Part shown: piece after piece, positions 17,748 through 26,905 of the stretch | How positions within the stretch are numbered: position 1 is the stretch's first letter | Layout: the number at the start of each line of letters is the position of its first letter | Source: Hymenobacter telluris | GTDB lineage: Bacteria > Bacteroidota > Bacteroidia > Cytophagales > Hymenobacteraceae | Reading direction: 5' to 3' | Assembly (NCBI RefSeq): GCF_017313265.1 | Contig: NZ_JAFLQZ010000002.1 | Span: forward strand, 310,001 to 374,000 | DNA: 64,000 bases | Notes under the pieces: model-generated | Databases searched by the model: none | What the model saw: only the letters and a program-made list of their open reading frames with translations | What the model was told of the DNA's origin: nothing | Position numbers and translations under genes: made by a program

Positions 17748-18914
17748 CTACAACATCTTGAAAGTAAACGGCATTACGTAAAACACCTTAACTGGCTGGC
17801 CCTGATGCTGAGCTGGCAGCAGCGTCCCGAGAGGCTGCCGCGCGGCTTCTAATACGGCCTGGTCCAGTTCCGCTCCCGCCGACTGAATGATTTGTTGCTG
17901 TTCTAGTTTTCCTGCCTCATTCACCACAAAATAGAGGTATACCACGCCTTCTTGCCGGTTACGCATGGCCTGTACCGGGTAGCGCACTCCGCTTTGCAGG
18001 CGTTTTTCGAGGGTGATTTTGTTTTGCGGCGCGGCAAAAACCGGCATCTGGTCGGCGTAAGCATACACGGGTGGCTCATTGCTTGGCGCAGTAGTACCAA
18101 ACGCAACAGGTACCGTCCAGGAGTCGCTTTCTATAGCAGCGCCTTTACGGGTGGCAGGAGTCCAAGTCGGCATGGCTTGCACCCACCGGAGGGCCGCATC
18201 GGTCAGCAATTGGTTGGTAGCTGCGGTGGCGGCCTGACGCTTTTTCTTGCCTTGCTGGGTTGCTTGCACTGAGCCCGCCAATTTCACGTTGCCGGGTTTT
18301 CCATCGGGCCGGATCTTGAATTTAACGAAAACGCGCCCCTGAGCCTGCACGGCACGGGCGGCCTCCGGGTACGGAGCCGCCGCCAGATAGGCCCGTAACG
18401 CCTCAGGCCCGCCCGGAAACTTGGCCGTAGTAGCAGCTTCTAGCTGAGTTCCATTGGCCGCTGCCGCTTGGTTGGCTATCAGTTGGTCGAGGTTGCTGGG
18501 GAGCCGGAACGTAATGGGTAATGTAAGGCTGACCGGTACGGCTTTGCCAGCCTGCTTGCCCGGTGTGAAAGCTGGTAGGCTGCTGACGGCCCGCACTGCT
18601 TCGGCGGCTAGCAACGGATGCGGATCCTTTACCGCTTTGACGTCTTGCAGGCTGCCGGCAGCACTAACCACAAACGAGACATACACCTTGCCTTCAACCC
18701 GTTGCTTTAAAGCCTCGGCCGGGTACCGAACCGTTTTGCTAAGCTCTTGATATAAAGCCGGCTGACCACCCGGAAATGCTGGCATCTGCTCGGCGTAGGA
18801 ATACACCTCACCAGCAACTCGGGCGGTATCGGTGGCCGCACCTGGCGTCGGCTGTGCCCAACTCAGCGTGGCAGGTAGCAAAAGGGCCGCTACTAATAAT
18901 ACAGCGTGTTTCAT
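17748..18914 (-). CDS. Exported protein with three TonB C-terminal-like domains (copy 2)
   Basis: The 388-residue protein starts at the ATG at 18914 (MKHAVLLVAALLLPATLSWAQ), giving a clear signal peptide. It shares the three-repeat plan of the copy downstream: the first repeat starts near YSYAEQMPAFPGG, the second near KFPGGPEALRAYLAAAPYP with a lysine-rich insertion (QQGKKKRQAA), and the third near YAYADQMPVFAAP. The last repeats of the two proteins are most alike (VFYVMPFTFKML against VFYVLPFSFRIR), indicating a tandem gene duplication. The copies are 123 bases apart and probably co-transcribed. The energy-transducer role annotated for such proteins is uncertain here. Confidence 0.75.
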   Translation of the reverse strand: MKHAVLLVAALLLPATLSWAQPTPGAATDTARVAGEVYSYAEQMPAFPGGQPALYQELSKTVRYPAEALKQRVEGKVYVSFVVSAAGSLQDVKAVKDPHPLLAAEAVRAVSSLPAFTPGKQAGKAVPVSLTLPITFRLPSNLDQLIANQAAAANGTQLEAATTAKFPGGPEALRAYLAAAPYPEAARAVQAQGRVFVKFKIRPDGKPGNVKLAGSVQATQQGKKKRQAATAATNQLLTDAALRWVQAMPTWTPATRKGAAIESDSWTVPVAFGTTAPSNEPPVYAYADQMPVFAAPQNKITLEKRLQSGVRYPVQAMRNRQEGVVYLYFVVNEAGKLEQQQIIQSAGAELDQAVLEAARQPLGTLLPAQHQGQPVKVFYVMPFTFKML

Positions 18915-18961
18915 AGGATACAGTAAGTAACGATTGGCAGGTAGGGAGCAGGCTGAAAACC

Positions 18962-19012
18962 AAAAAAGCCCCCGTAGTATACCAAGCAAGGCCAGGACAC
19001 TACGGGGGCTTT
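18962..19012 (-). terminator. Terminator of asd
   Basis: Arms 18965-18978 and 18999-19012 pair perfectly over 14 bases; on the minus strand a T-run (18967-18962) completes the terminator, directly after the asd stop. Confidence 0.85.
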
Positions 19013-19023
19013 GGGGCGCTTAA

Positions 19024-20019
19024 CTACTTCAGCAAGCCCATTTTCAGCATGGCTTCGGCAATTTGCACGGCATTGGTGGCGGCCCCTTTGCGCAGGTTGT
19101 CGGCTACCACCCACATGTTGAGCGTGCGTGGCTGCGACTCGTCGCGGCGCAGGCGGCCGACAAGCACGGCGTCGCGGCCGTGGGCGTCTTTGGGCATGGG
19201 GTAGAGGTTGTTGGCCACGTCGTCCACCACGTCCACACCTTCCGTGTTGCGCAGGATGCGGTACACGTCTTCCAGCTCGAAATCCTGGGCAAATTCCACG
19301 TTCACCGACTCGGAGTGGCCGCCCATCACGGGGATGCGCACCGTGGTGGCCGTTACCCGGATGGAGTCGTCGGAGAGGATTTTCTTGGTTTCCTTCACCA
19401 TTTTCATTTCCTCCTTGGTGTAGCCGTTATCCTCGAACACGTCGATGTGGGGCAGCACGTTCAGGTCGATGCGGTGGGGGTAGGCCTGGCTGGTCACTTC
19501 CTGGCCGGCGCGCTCCTGCATGAGCTGGTCCACGGCTTTCTTGCCGGTGCCGGTTACGCTCTGGTAGGTGCTCACCACAATGCGCTCCACCTTGTAGGCT
19601 TCGTGCAGCTTGTGCAGCGCCAGCACCATCTGAATGGTCGAGCAGTTGGGGTTGGCAATGATTTTATCGTCGGCGGTGAGTTGCTTGGCGTTGATTTCGG
19701 GCACCACCAGCTTTTTAGTGGGGTCCATGCGCCAGGCCGAGGAATTGTCGATAACCACCGTGCCGACTTCGGCGAAGCGGGGGGCTTGCTCTTTGGAAAC
19801 CGAGCCGCCAGCCGAGAAGATGGCCACGGCCGGGCGGGCCGCAATGGCGTCGTCCATGCTCACCACCTTGAATTTTCGACCCTGATATTCGATTTCCTGC
19901 CCCACCGATTTTTCGGAGGCAACGGGCAGGAGTTCCGTGACCGGGAAGTTACGCTCGGCCAGCACTTTCAGCATCTCGCCACCGACCAAACCGGTGGCAC
20001 CTACTACGGCTACTTTCAT
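19024..20019 (-). CDS. asd: Aspartate-semialdehyde dehydrogenase
   Basis: Asd reduces aspartyl phosphate to aspartate semialdehyde, the branch point for lysine/diaminopimelate and homoserine. The 331-residue protein starts with the NADP-binding loop KVAVVGATGLVGGEML. Cys126 in IANPNCSTIQ is the acyl-enzyme cysteine and His235 in VMGGHSESVN the general base. DNSSAWRMD (91-99) and the R-P-Q-E-like substrate-binding regions are intact. Length fits the short bacterial type. It is transcribed alone and feeds the hom gene at 4.4-5.6 kb. A TATCTTTA sequence near the start resembles a -7 box with one mismatch. Confidence 0.95.
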   Translation of the reverse strand: MKVAVVGATGLVGGEMLKVLAERNFPVTELLPVASEKSVGQEIEYQGRKFKVVSMDDAIAARPAVAIFSAGGSVSKEQAPRFAEVGTVVIDNSSAWRMDPTKKLVVPEINAKQLTADDKIIANPNCSTIQMVLALHKLHEAYKVERIVVSTYQSVTGTGKKAVDQLMQERAGQEVTSQAYPHRIDLNVLPHIDVFEDNGYTKEEMKMVKETKKILSDDSIRVTATTVRIPVMGGHSESVNVEFAQDFELEDVYRILRNTEGVDVVDDVANNLYPMPKDAHGRDAVLVGRLRRDESQPRTLNMWVVADNLRKGAATNAVQIAEAMLKMGLLK

Positions 20020-20155
20020 GGTTACAAGGATTAGACGGCGGTAAAGATAGCGCTAGGAAGAATATTGATTTTCACGCTATATTTCCTGTATCGTCCTGAA
20101 ACGGCGACTCTCAGATACTCTGCGTGTTATCCTGCCTAGTTAGCTCCTATTTGAA

Positions 20156-22765
20156 GTGAAAAAATTACTATTACCCTTCGCGCTGGCGGCGTGTGCCCTG
20201 CCCGCGCAAGCCCAGCTCCTGGATAATTTTTCCGACGGCGACTTCTCCCAAACCCCTGCCTGGACCGGCGACGCCGCTAGCTTTCAGGTAATCAGCCAGC
20301 AGCTGCAAAGCAGCGGTGCCGCCGTTACGGGCACCACCCTCCAACTCGTTACGCCCGTGCAAACGGCCGGCGCGGTCAGCTGGGAGTTCTGGGCGAACCT
20401 GCGGCTGGCTACCAGCAGCGGCAACTACGCCGATGTGTGGCTAATGTCGGAGCAGGCCGACTTGAAAGCCACCGGCAACCGCGGCTACTTCGTGCGCCTC
20501 GGCGGTACCCCCGATGAAGTGGCCCTGTTTCGCAAAGACGCCACGGGCAGCCCGGTGTACGTGGTGAATGGCGCGGATGCTGCCCTGAATTCAAGCACGA
20601 ACAACCTGGTGCGGGTGCGGGTAACTCGCTCGGCGCAGGACGTTTGGACCCTGGAGCGCGACCTGACGGGTGGTTCCACTTACGTGAGTGAAGGCACCGC
20701 CACCGATGCCACCTTGCGGCGCGGTGCGTATTTCGGGGTGCAACTCACGTATTCGGCGGCCAATAACCGGGCGTTTTACTTCGATGAATTCCGCGTTACG
20801 GATACTGCCGCGCCGCAGCCACTAACTGCTACCATAGCCGCTGCCCGGCAGCTAAACGTGACCTTCAACGAGCCAGTAGCCGCTACGCAATTAGCCAGTA
20901 ACTACCGTCTGGGTGCTCCCAGCGCGCCCGCCATCCTGAATGCCCAGCGCGACGCAACCGACCCCACTCTAGTACACCTCACTCTAGCCGCCGACCTGCC
21001 GACCGGCGCCAGCACGCTGGAAATCCGCAACTCCACCGACCTATATGGCAACACCGCCGCCAGCCCTTTCACGCTGAGCTTGCAAAACAACGGCGTACTT
21101 GCGCAGCCCACGCTAAACCAAGTGCTTATCACCGAAATACTGGCCGACGAAACCCCTGCCGTAGGGTTGCCGGCTTCCGAGTACGTGGAAATTCATAACC
21201 CGTCGGCTACCGCAACGCTCGATTTGGCAGGTATGCGGCTGCTGAAACCGGGTAGCAGTAATCCGGCGGTGTTTCCGGTGGGGGCGGTGCTGCTGCCGGG
21301 CGAATACGCAGTGGTGTGCGGCAGCACCCGGGCGGCGCAGTTCAGTGCATTCGGCAAGGTGTTCGGGCTGAGCAACTTCCCTAGCCTCACCAACGCCGCC
21401 GACCAGTTGCTACTGCGCGGGCGCAACGGCCAAATGGTATTCGAGGTGAGCTACTCCGACACTTGGTACAAAGACAGCCGCAAGAAAGAAGGCGGTTGGA
21501 GCCTGGAAATGGTGGACACCGCCAACCCCTGCGCCGGCCTCGACAACTGGACCGCCAGCACCGACGCCAGCGGCGGCACCCCCGGCCGCGCTAACTCGGT
21601 GCGCACCTCCAACGCCGACCGCACTGCGCCCAAACTGCTACGGGCACTGGCGGTTAACGCTACTACCGTCCGCCTGTTTTTTGGGGAGAAGCTGGACAGC
21701 GTGGCTGCCGCTAATCCAGCCTTATACACACTCATGCCTGCCGTAGCCATTACCCGAGCAGCGCCTGTCGGCCCCGATTTTCGAGCCGTAGACCTCACGC
21801 TGAGTGCCGCGCTACAAGCCAATCAGCCACTGACTGCCACTGTGCAGCGCGCCACCGACTGCGTGGGCAACGCCACCGGGCAAGCAGCCTCCGTTACGTT
21901 TGGGCTGCCGGTTCCGGTAGCAGCCGGCGACGTAGTCATCAACGAAATCCTGTTCAACCCGCGTACCAATGCCGTTGATTTTGTGGAGTTGCTGAACCGC
22001 TCCACCAAGTACTTGGATGTGCAAGGTTGGCATTTGGGCAATGAAAAGCCTGATGGCACCCTCGACCAAGAGGTTGTCAGCAATAGCGCCTACGTGTTGG
22101 CTCCCGGCCAACTGCTACTGCTCACCACCCGCCCCGATGTCGTGCAAAGCCAGTACCCCACCAGCACCAACCCGGAGGCTTTTCTGTTAATGACCAGCTT
22201 CCCGACCTACCCCGACGATGCCGGAAATGTAGTGGTTGCGGATGCGCAGGGGCGGGTGCTGGACCGCTACGCTTATGCCGAAGAGCAGCACTTGAAGCTG
22301 CTAGATGATGTGAATGGCGTGTCGTTGGAGCGGCTGCGGGCCGATGCGCCGAGCGTAGCCAGCAACTTCCATTCGGCAGCCAGTGCCGCCGGGTATGCCA
22401 CGCCGGGCCGGCCTAATTCGCAGCTTCAGCAAGACCCCGGCGGCGGGCAGCAGTTCCGGTTAACGCCCGAAATTTTTACACCTGACGAGGATGGCCAGCA
22501 GGATTACACCACCCTGAACTACACACTCGACAGCCCCGGCTACGCGGCCAGCGTGACGGTATATGATGCCCAAGGCCGCTTGGCGCGCCGCCTCGTGCGC
22601 AACGAAACGCTGGCTACCAGCGGCTTCTTCCAATGGGACGGCCTAACCGACCGGGGCCAGAAAGCCGCCGTTGGCTATTACATACTGCTGATTGAGCTGT
22701 TCAAGCCCAACAGCGGCGAAAAGCGCGAATACAAGAAAACGGTAGTGCTGGGTGCCCGCTTCTAA
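20156..22765 (+). CDS. Secreted protein with two lamin-tail domains and a FlgD-type C-terminal domain
   Basis: The 869-residue protein starts at a GTG at 20156, giving the signal peptide KKLLLPFALAACALPAQAQ. Residues 20-220 are a concanavalin-like jelly-roll region. Two lamin-tail domains follow, near residues 325-460 (LITEILADETPAVGLPASEY ... EYVEIHNPSA) and 600-740 (VVINEILFNPRTNAVDFVEL). Between them lie Ig-like segments. The end (VTVYDAQGRLARRLVRNE ... WDGLTDRGQKAAVGYYILL) resembles FlgD-like/T9SS-associated carboxy-terminal domains. Such proteins are exported to the surface in Bacteroidota, with unknown function. The DUF1800/DUF1501 pair follows, separated by a palindromic repeat element. 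Confidence 0.8.
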   Translation: MKKLLLPFALAACALPAQAQLLDNFSDGDFSQTPAWTGDAASFQVISQQLQSSGAAVTGTTLQLVTPVQTAGAVSWEFWANLRLATSSGNYADVWLMSEQADLKATGNRGYFVRLGGTPDEVALFRKDATGSPVYVVNGADAALNSSTNNLVRVRVTRSAQDVWTLERDLTGGSTYVSEGTATDATLRRGAYFGVQLTYSAANNRAFYFDEFRVTDTAAPQPLTATIAAARQLNVTFNEPVAATQLASNYRLGAPSAPAILNAQRDATDPTLVHLTLAADLPTGASTLEIRNSTDLYGNTAASPFTLSLQNNGVLAQPTLNQVLITEILADETPAVGLPASEYVEIHNPSATATLDLAGMRLLKPGSSNPAVFPVGAVLLPGEYAVVCGSTRAAQFSAFGKVFGLSNFPSLTNAADQLLLRGRNGQMVFEVSYSDTWYKDSRKKEGGWSLEMVDTANPCAGLDNWTASTDASGGTPGRANSVRTSNADRTAPKLLRALAVNATTVRLFFGEKLDSVAAANPALYTLMPAVAITRAAPVGPDFRAVDLTLSAALQANQPLTATVQRATDCVGNATGQAASVTFGLPVPVAAGDVVINEILFNPRTNAVDFVELLNRSTKYLDVQGWHLGNEKPDGTLDQEVVSNSAYVLAPGQLLLLTTRPDVVQSQYPTSTNPEAFLLMTSFPTYPDDAGNVVVADAQGRVLDRYAYAEEQHLKLLDDVNGVSLERLRADAPSVASNFHSAASAAGYATPGRPNSQLQQDPGGGQQFRLTPEIFTPDEDGQQDYTTLNYTLDSPGYAASVTVYDAQGRLARRLVRNETLATSGFFQWDGLTDRGQKAAVGYYILLIELFKPNSGEKREYKKTVVLGARF

Positions 22766-22800
22766 GGCACGACCTGGAAACAAGGGCTATTTGACACGGT

Positions 22801-22897
22801 GTAGAGACGCCACACTTGGCGTCTAGCCGTTGCTGCTGCTGGTTACCTCAGTGGTTCTGGTCGTACTGGCGGGAGATGCGAAGTGTCGCGTCTCTAC
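22801..22897. repeat. Palindromic repeat element, copy 1
   Basis: Left arm 22801-22825 and right arm 22873-22897 are imperfect inverted repeats, and each arm is itself a hairpin (GAGACGC-x-ACACTT-x-GCGTCT type). The arms closely match those of the second copy at 24562-24660. The interior is about 47 bases and non-coding. It resembles a small non-autonomous mobile or REP-like element. Confidence 0.75.
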
Positions 22898-22984
22898 GGC
22901 ATTTGAAAATAAGTCTGAAACATCCGGTCAATGCAGCTAACCCCGTGGTTTTAAACTTCCTGCTTCGTATTGCGTCCAAGCAGC

Positions 22985-24541
22985 ATGACGACGACGCAAC
23001 AGCAATTGCAGCATTTGTACTGGCGGGCCGGGTTTGGGCCGCGGCCCGAGGATGTGGCTAGCGGCCTGAGTGCCCGCAAAGCACTACGTCAGCTTTTGCG
23101 CGACTCCGAGAAATTCGAGCTGCTCGATAGTCCGGCCATGCAGTACCAGGAGCCATTCACGCCGATTATGGCGGTGGCACCGGCCGCGGGTACGCCGCAA
23201 GCGGCCATGGTCACTACCCCCGACCAAACCACTACGGCATCGGCCACGGCAGTGAAGCCGTTGGTGGGCAGGTCGGCGCTGGCACGGGGCCGCAACCAGC
23301 CGCCGCTGCTGCGCCGCCAGGACCTGACGGCCCAGCAGCGCAAGATGCAGAACGACAACATCCGGCAGGCATTCTACGCCATGAACACCGGCTGGCTGAA
23401 CCGGATGGCCACTTCGCCCGCCCAGCTACGCGAGAAGCTGACGTTTTTCTGGCACGGGCACTTTGCCTGCCGGGTCCGGCGGCCCGATGCCGCGCTGCAC
23501 CTCAACAACACCATCCGTCAACTGGCCCTGGGCAACTTCGGTGACTTGCTGCTGGCCGTGAGCAAGGAGCCGGCCATGCTGCAATTCCTCAACAACCAGC
23601 AAAACCGCAAGCAGCGTCCCAACGAGAATTTCGCCCGTGAGGTGATGGAGCTGTTTACGATGGGGCGCGGCAACTACACCGAAAAAGACGTGAAAGAAGC
23701 GGCCCGCGCCTTCACCGGCTGGGGCTACAACGTGAAGGGCGAGTTCGTGTTCCGGGAGAACCAGCACGACGCCGACAGCAAGACCTTCCTGGGCCGCACC
23801 GGTAATTTTACGGGTGAAGAAGTGCTTAAAATCATTCTGGAGCAGCCGCGCACCGCCGAGTTCATCGTCACGAAGATGTACCGCTTTTTCGTGAACGATA
23901 CGCCTAACCCGGCCCATATCCGGCCGCTGGCGCAGGCGTTTTTCAAGAGCAACTACAACATCAGCACGCTGGTGGAGCAGCTGTTTTCGGCCGACTGGTT
24001 TTACGAGCCTGCCAACGTAGGCACGCGCATTAAGTCGCCAATCGAATTGCTGGCGGGTATCAAGCGCACGATGGGCTTGCAGCTGCCGGATGACAAGCCA
24101 CTGATTGTGTTTCAGAAGGCGCTGGGCCAAACGCTGTTCGAGCCGCCAAACGTGGCCGGCTGGCCCGGTGGCCGCAACTGGATTGATTCGTCGTCGTTGC
24201 TGTACCGCCTGCAACTACCCTCGGTACTACTCAAAAACGCCGAGTTCAACGTGGCGCTGAAGGAAGACGAAAACGACCTCAAGCCCCAGGTTTCCAAAGC
24301 CGACCGCACGTTTCGGCAGCAGGTGAAAACCACCGTAAAGCTAACCTCAGTGCAGACGCTGCTAGCTGAAACTGCCCCCGGGCAGCAAGCCGCCAAGCTC
24401 AGCGAGTTTGTGCTGCAAGCTTCCATCCGGCCCGAAAACCTGGCCCTCATTCAGCAAACTGCCGACAAAGCACCCGAAGAAGGCCGCCTGCGCACGATGG
24501 TCACCAGCCTGCTCAGCCTGCCGGAGTATCAGTTGATGTAG
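22985..24541 (+). CDS. DUF1800 domain protein
   Basis: The 518-residue protein starts at the ATG at 22985 (MTTTQQQLQHLYWRAGFGP). It matches DUF1800 throughout: the opening LYWRAGFGPRPEDV, then REKLTFFWHGHFACRVR, NENFAREVMELFTMGRGNYT, EAARAFTGWGYNV and PPNVAGWPGGRNWID. DUF1800 genes are nearly always next to a DUF1501 gene, as here. The proteins are predicted to be exported or envelope-associated with undefined function. No clear signal peptide is seen in this copy. It lies between two copies of a palindromic repeat (22801-22897, 24562-24660). Confidence 0.88.
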   Translation: MTTTQQQLQHLYWRAGFGPRPEDVASGLSARKALRQLLRDSEKFELLDSPAMQYQEPFTPIMAVAPAAGTPQAAMVTTPDQTTTASATAVKPLVGRSALARGRNQPPLLRRQDLTAQQRKMQNDNIRQAFYAMNTGWLNRMATSPAQLREKLTFFWHGHFACRVRRPDAALHLNNTIRQLALGNFGDLLLAVSKEPAMLQFLNNQQNRKQRPNENFAREVMELFTMGRGNYTEKDVKEAARAFTGWGYNVKGEFVFRENQHDADSKTFLGRTGNFTGEEVLKIILEQPRTAEFIVTKMYRFFVNDTPNPAHIRPLAQAFFKSNYNISTLVEQLFSADWFYEPANVGTRIKSPIELLAGIKRTMGLQLPDDKPLIVFQKALGQTLFEPPNVAGWPGGRNWIDSSSLLYRLQLPSVLLKNAEFNVALKEDENDLKPQVSKADRTFRQQVKTTVKLTSVQTLLAETAPGQQAAKLSEFVLQASIRPENLALIQQTADKAPEEGRLRTMVTSLLSLPEYQLM

Positions 24542-24561
24542 TTGGTCATGGAAGAACGACT

Positions 24562-24660
24562 GTAGAGACGCGACACTTCGCGTCTCGGCGGCCGCGCCGT
24601 TCAGTTCGTTCGACTAAACAACCTCAGCAACGAGGAGACGCGAAGTGTCGCGTCTCTACA
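24562..24660. repeat. Palindromic repeat element, copy 2
   Basis: The 25-base arms 24562-24586 and 24636-24660 are perfect inverted repeats of each other, and each arm folds on itself (GAGACGCGA / TCGCGTCTC around CACT). The 49-base interior has no ORF. It is the better-preserved copy of the element at 22801-22897. Confidence 0.85.
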
Positions 24661-24712
24661 TCGTCCCTGGTATAAGAAACCGCATCAGTGACACGCAATA
24701 CTTGATAATCCT

Positions 24713-25924
24713 ATGCCCACTTCCCGCCGCGACTTTCTCAAGACTTCCGTGCTGGCCAGCAGCTTGCTGTTCGTGCCGAAATTTCTGCACGCGCTGGACC
24801 GCCAGGGCCTGCAAAGCCTGGCTGATGCCAACGGCCGCCGGCTGGTGGTGGTACAGCTCGGCGGCGGCAACGACGGCCTGAATACCGTGGTGCCGTTCCG
24901 CAACGACCTATACTACAAGGCTCGCCCAACGCTGGGGTTGCGGGAGCAAAGCGGGGTGCTGCCGCTGGAAAAAGACCTGGGCTTCAACCCCAACATGACG
25001 CGCCTCAAGGAACTGTACGACCAGGGCCACGTGGCGGTGCTGAACTCGGTGGGCTACCCCAACCCCGATAGGTCGCACTTCCGGTCGATGGATATTTGGC
25101 AGAGCGGCTCGGCCTCCGATGAGTACCTGAGCACCGGCTGGCTCGGCCGCTACCTCGACTCCAGTTGCCCCACGTGCCAGGTGCCCTACAACGGCTTGGA
25201 AGTGGATGATACGCTGAGCTTGGCCATGAAAGGCGACTTGCGCAAAGGCCTGGCCCTCAAAAACCCCGAAAAATTTCACCAGATAACCCGCAACCGATTT
25301 ATTGCCCAGGTGAGCGGTGAGAAACCCGTGGGTGCGGTGTCGGAGCTGGACTACCTGTACAAGACGCTGGCCGAAACTTCATCCTCGGCCGATTATCTGT
25401 ACCAAACGTCCAAGGTGTACAAGTCCAGCGTGGCGTACCCGACTACCGAGTTTGGCCGCAACCTGCAAACCACCGCCGAACTGATTAATTCCGGCATCAA
25501 CACCCGCGTGTTCTACGTCTCGCTCACCGGCTTCGACACCCACGTGCGGCAGCAGGAGCAGCAGGGCAAGCTACTCGGCGACCTGTCGAACGGGCTGGCC
25601 TCGTTTGCGGAGGACTTGCAGAAAGCCGGTAATTTCAACGATACGCTGGTGATGGTGTTTTCAGAGTTTGGCCGCCGCGTAACCCAAAACGCCAGCAACG
25701 GCACCGACCACGGCACCGCCAACAACGTGCTGCTGCTGGGCGGTGGCCTGCGGCAGCGCGGCATCCTCAACGACGCCCCCGACCTGGCCAACCTGCTCGA
25801 TGGCGACTTGCGTCACCAACTCGACTTCCGCAGCCTCTACGCCACCGTATTGCACGACTGGCTACAGGCCGACGACAAAGCTATTCTGGGCCGTGAGTTC
25901 GAGCGGCTGAAAGGGCTGGTATAG
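24713..25924 (+). CDS. DUF1501 domain protein with twin-arginine signal
   Basis: The 403-residue protein opens MPTSRRDFLKTSVLAS, a twin-arginine (Tat) export signal, followed by a hydrophobic stretch to about residue 28. The rest matches DUF1501, related to the alkaline phosphatase/sulfatase fold: LVVVQLGGGNDGLNTVVPF near the start, then YPNPDRSHFRSMDIWQSG, FYVSLTGFDTHVRQQEQQG and VFSEFGRRVTQNASNGTDHG, whose Asp and His residues resemble metal ligands. The enzymatic activity of this family is not established. It pairs with the DUF1800 gene upstream and ends at a long hairpin shared with the next gene. Confidence 0.88.
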   Translation: MPTSRRDFLKTSVLASSLLFVPKFLHALDRQGLQSLADANGRRLVVVQLGGGNDGLNTVVPFRNDLYYKARPTLGLREQSGVLPLEKDLGFNPNMTRLKELYDQGHVAVLNSVGYPNPDRSHFRSMDIWQSGSASDEYLSTGWLGRYLDSSCPTCQVPYNGLEVDDTLSLAMKGDLRKGLALKNPEKFHQITRNRFIAQVSGEKPVGAVSELDYLYKTLAETSSSADYLYQTSKVYKSSVAYPTTEFGRNLQTTAELINSGINTRVFYVSLTGFDTHVRQQEQQGKLLGDLSNGLASFAEDLQKAGNFNDTLVMVFSEFGRRVTQNASNGTDHGTANNVLLLGGGLRQRGILNDAPDLANLLDGDLRHQLDFRSLYATVLHDWLQADDKAILGREFERLKGLV

Positions 25925-25927
25925 CCG

Positions 25928-25982
25928 CCCAAGTAGTAGCAGGCCCGCTGGAATAGTATTTCCGGCGGGCCTGCTGCTTGGG
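25928..25982. terminator. Long imperfect hairpin between convergent genes
   Basis: The region 25928-25982 folds into a stem with outer pairs CCCAAG/CTTGGG and an inner GC-rich stem TAGCAGGCCCGC with GCGGGCCTGCT, with small bulges. No long T-run follows, so it may be a weak bidirectional terminator. Confidence 0.55.
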
Positions 25983-25993
25983 TGGCTACACTG

Positions 25994-26851
25994 CTACCGC
26001 TCAATTACCAGGCCCACGTAATATTCGCGGGTGGCAGTGTGGCTTAAGGCAAAGCGGCGGCCGAAGTCCATCTGAAACCGTTCCGTGATATGGAAAATGG
26101 GCCCTAGGTTGATGGCAGAAGCCCATTGTTCGTGCTTTACGTCGTAGCGGGTTGAAAACTCGGTGAAGGCTGCCAGCCACTTATTGATGCCGTGGTCGAG
26201 GGCGAAAGAGGGTGCTAGCTCGGTGTAATGCTGCTTTTCGTCCCGGTCGTAGCTCAGAAAGGCTGCGGCCTGTGCACTGATGTGCCAGTCGCCTTGCAGG
26301 TTGTAGGTGGCGGGCACTAGCACGCCGTACTCGTAGCCGCCCGCACCTTCGCGGCCGCCGGTGGGCAGCCGTACCAGGCCAATAGCCGCTATTACCAGCG
26401 CTTCGGTTTCGTCGTCGTCGCCGATGAAATTGTGCTTCACCCGCAGGGCCACGTCGCCGAAGCCTGCGTGGCGCTGCATCGGCTCGCCCGGCTCCCAGGC
26501 TTTTTCCACAGTGTACGGGTCAATGAAGGCCTGCACTTCAGTTTTGTCGCTGACGCCTACCCGGATGGCCAGCGCATTCACCCGCAACGTCCGGTCGCGC
26601 GAGCCGGGAGCGGGCTTGGTAGAAATGAGCCGTACCAGGTCAGTTTCCAGCTGAATGTGGCCGGGGTCGATGGTGTTGGGGCTTTCCGTTACGCCGGGGC
26701 GGTCGGCATTGAGGGGCCGGAGCTGTCGGCCAGAGCCGGGCGAGTCGGCCGAGGGGCTTGGGTTGGCGCGCTTGAGCGTGTCGGCGGGAGCTTGCGCCTG
26801 CGCGGCCACTCCGGCCAGCAACAAGCCAAAAAGCAGATACAGATTTTTCAT
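25994..26851 (-). CDS. Outer-membrane beta-barrel of the MetA-pathway/transporter type
   Basis: The 285-residue protein has a signal peptide (about 1-20, ending AAQAQ). After a Pro/Ser-rich linker come LNADRPGVTESPNTIDPGHIQLETDL, a characteristic opening of the Phenol_MetA_deg-type barrels, and then alternating strands to the final TREYYVGLVIER, ending in an aromatic-rich strand. Members are annotated as transporters or outer-membrane channels, without a proven substrate. It starts 54 bases after the TonB-dependent receptor gene and is probably its operon partner, suggesting a part in the same metal-linked uptake or efflux. Confidence 0.7.
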   Translation of the reverse strand: MKNLYLLFGLLLAGVAAQAQAPADTLKRANPSPSADSPGSGRQLRPLNADRPGVTESPNTIDPGHIQLETDLVRLISTKPAPGSRDRTLRVNALAIRVGVSDKTEVQAFIDPYTVEKAWEPGEPMQRHAGFGDVALRVKHNFIGDDDETEALVIAAIGLVRLPTGGREGAGGYEYGVLVPATYNLQGDWHISAQAAAFLSYDRDEKQHYTELAPSFALDHGINKWLAAFTEFSTRYDVKHEQWASAINLGPIFHITERFQMDFGRRFALSHTATREYYVGLVIER

Positions 26852-26905
26852 GGAGCAGGGAAAAGGAGGAGAGTGCGCCTTCTACGAGCCACCAGTAAAA
26901 ACAAC

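Noticed and set aside
22801..24660. A composite transposon bracketing the DUF1800 gene
   Set aside because: The flanking elements are only about 98 bases, carry no transposase and the DUF1800/DUF1501 pair is a common conserved pair, so independent insertions are more likely.
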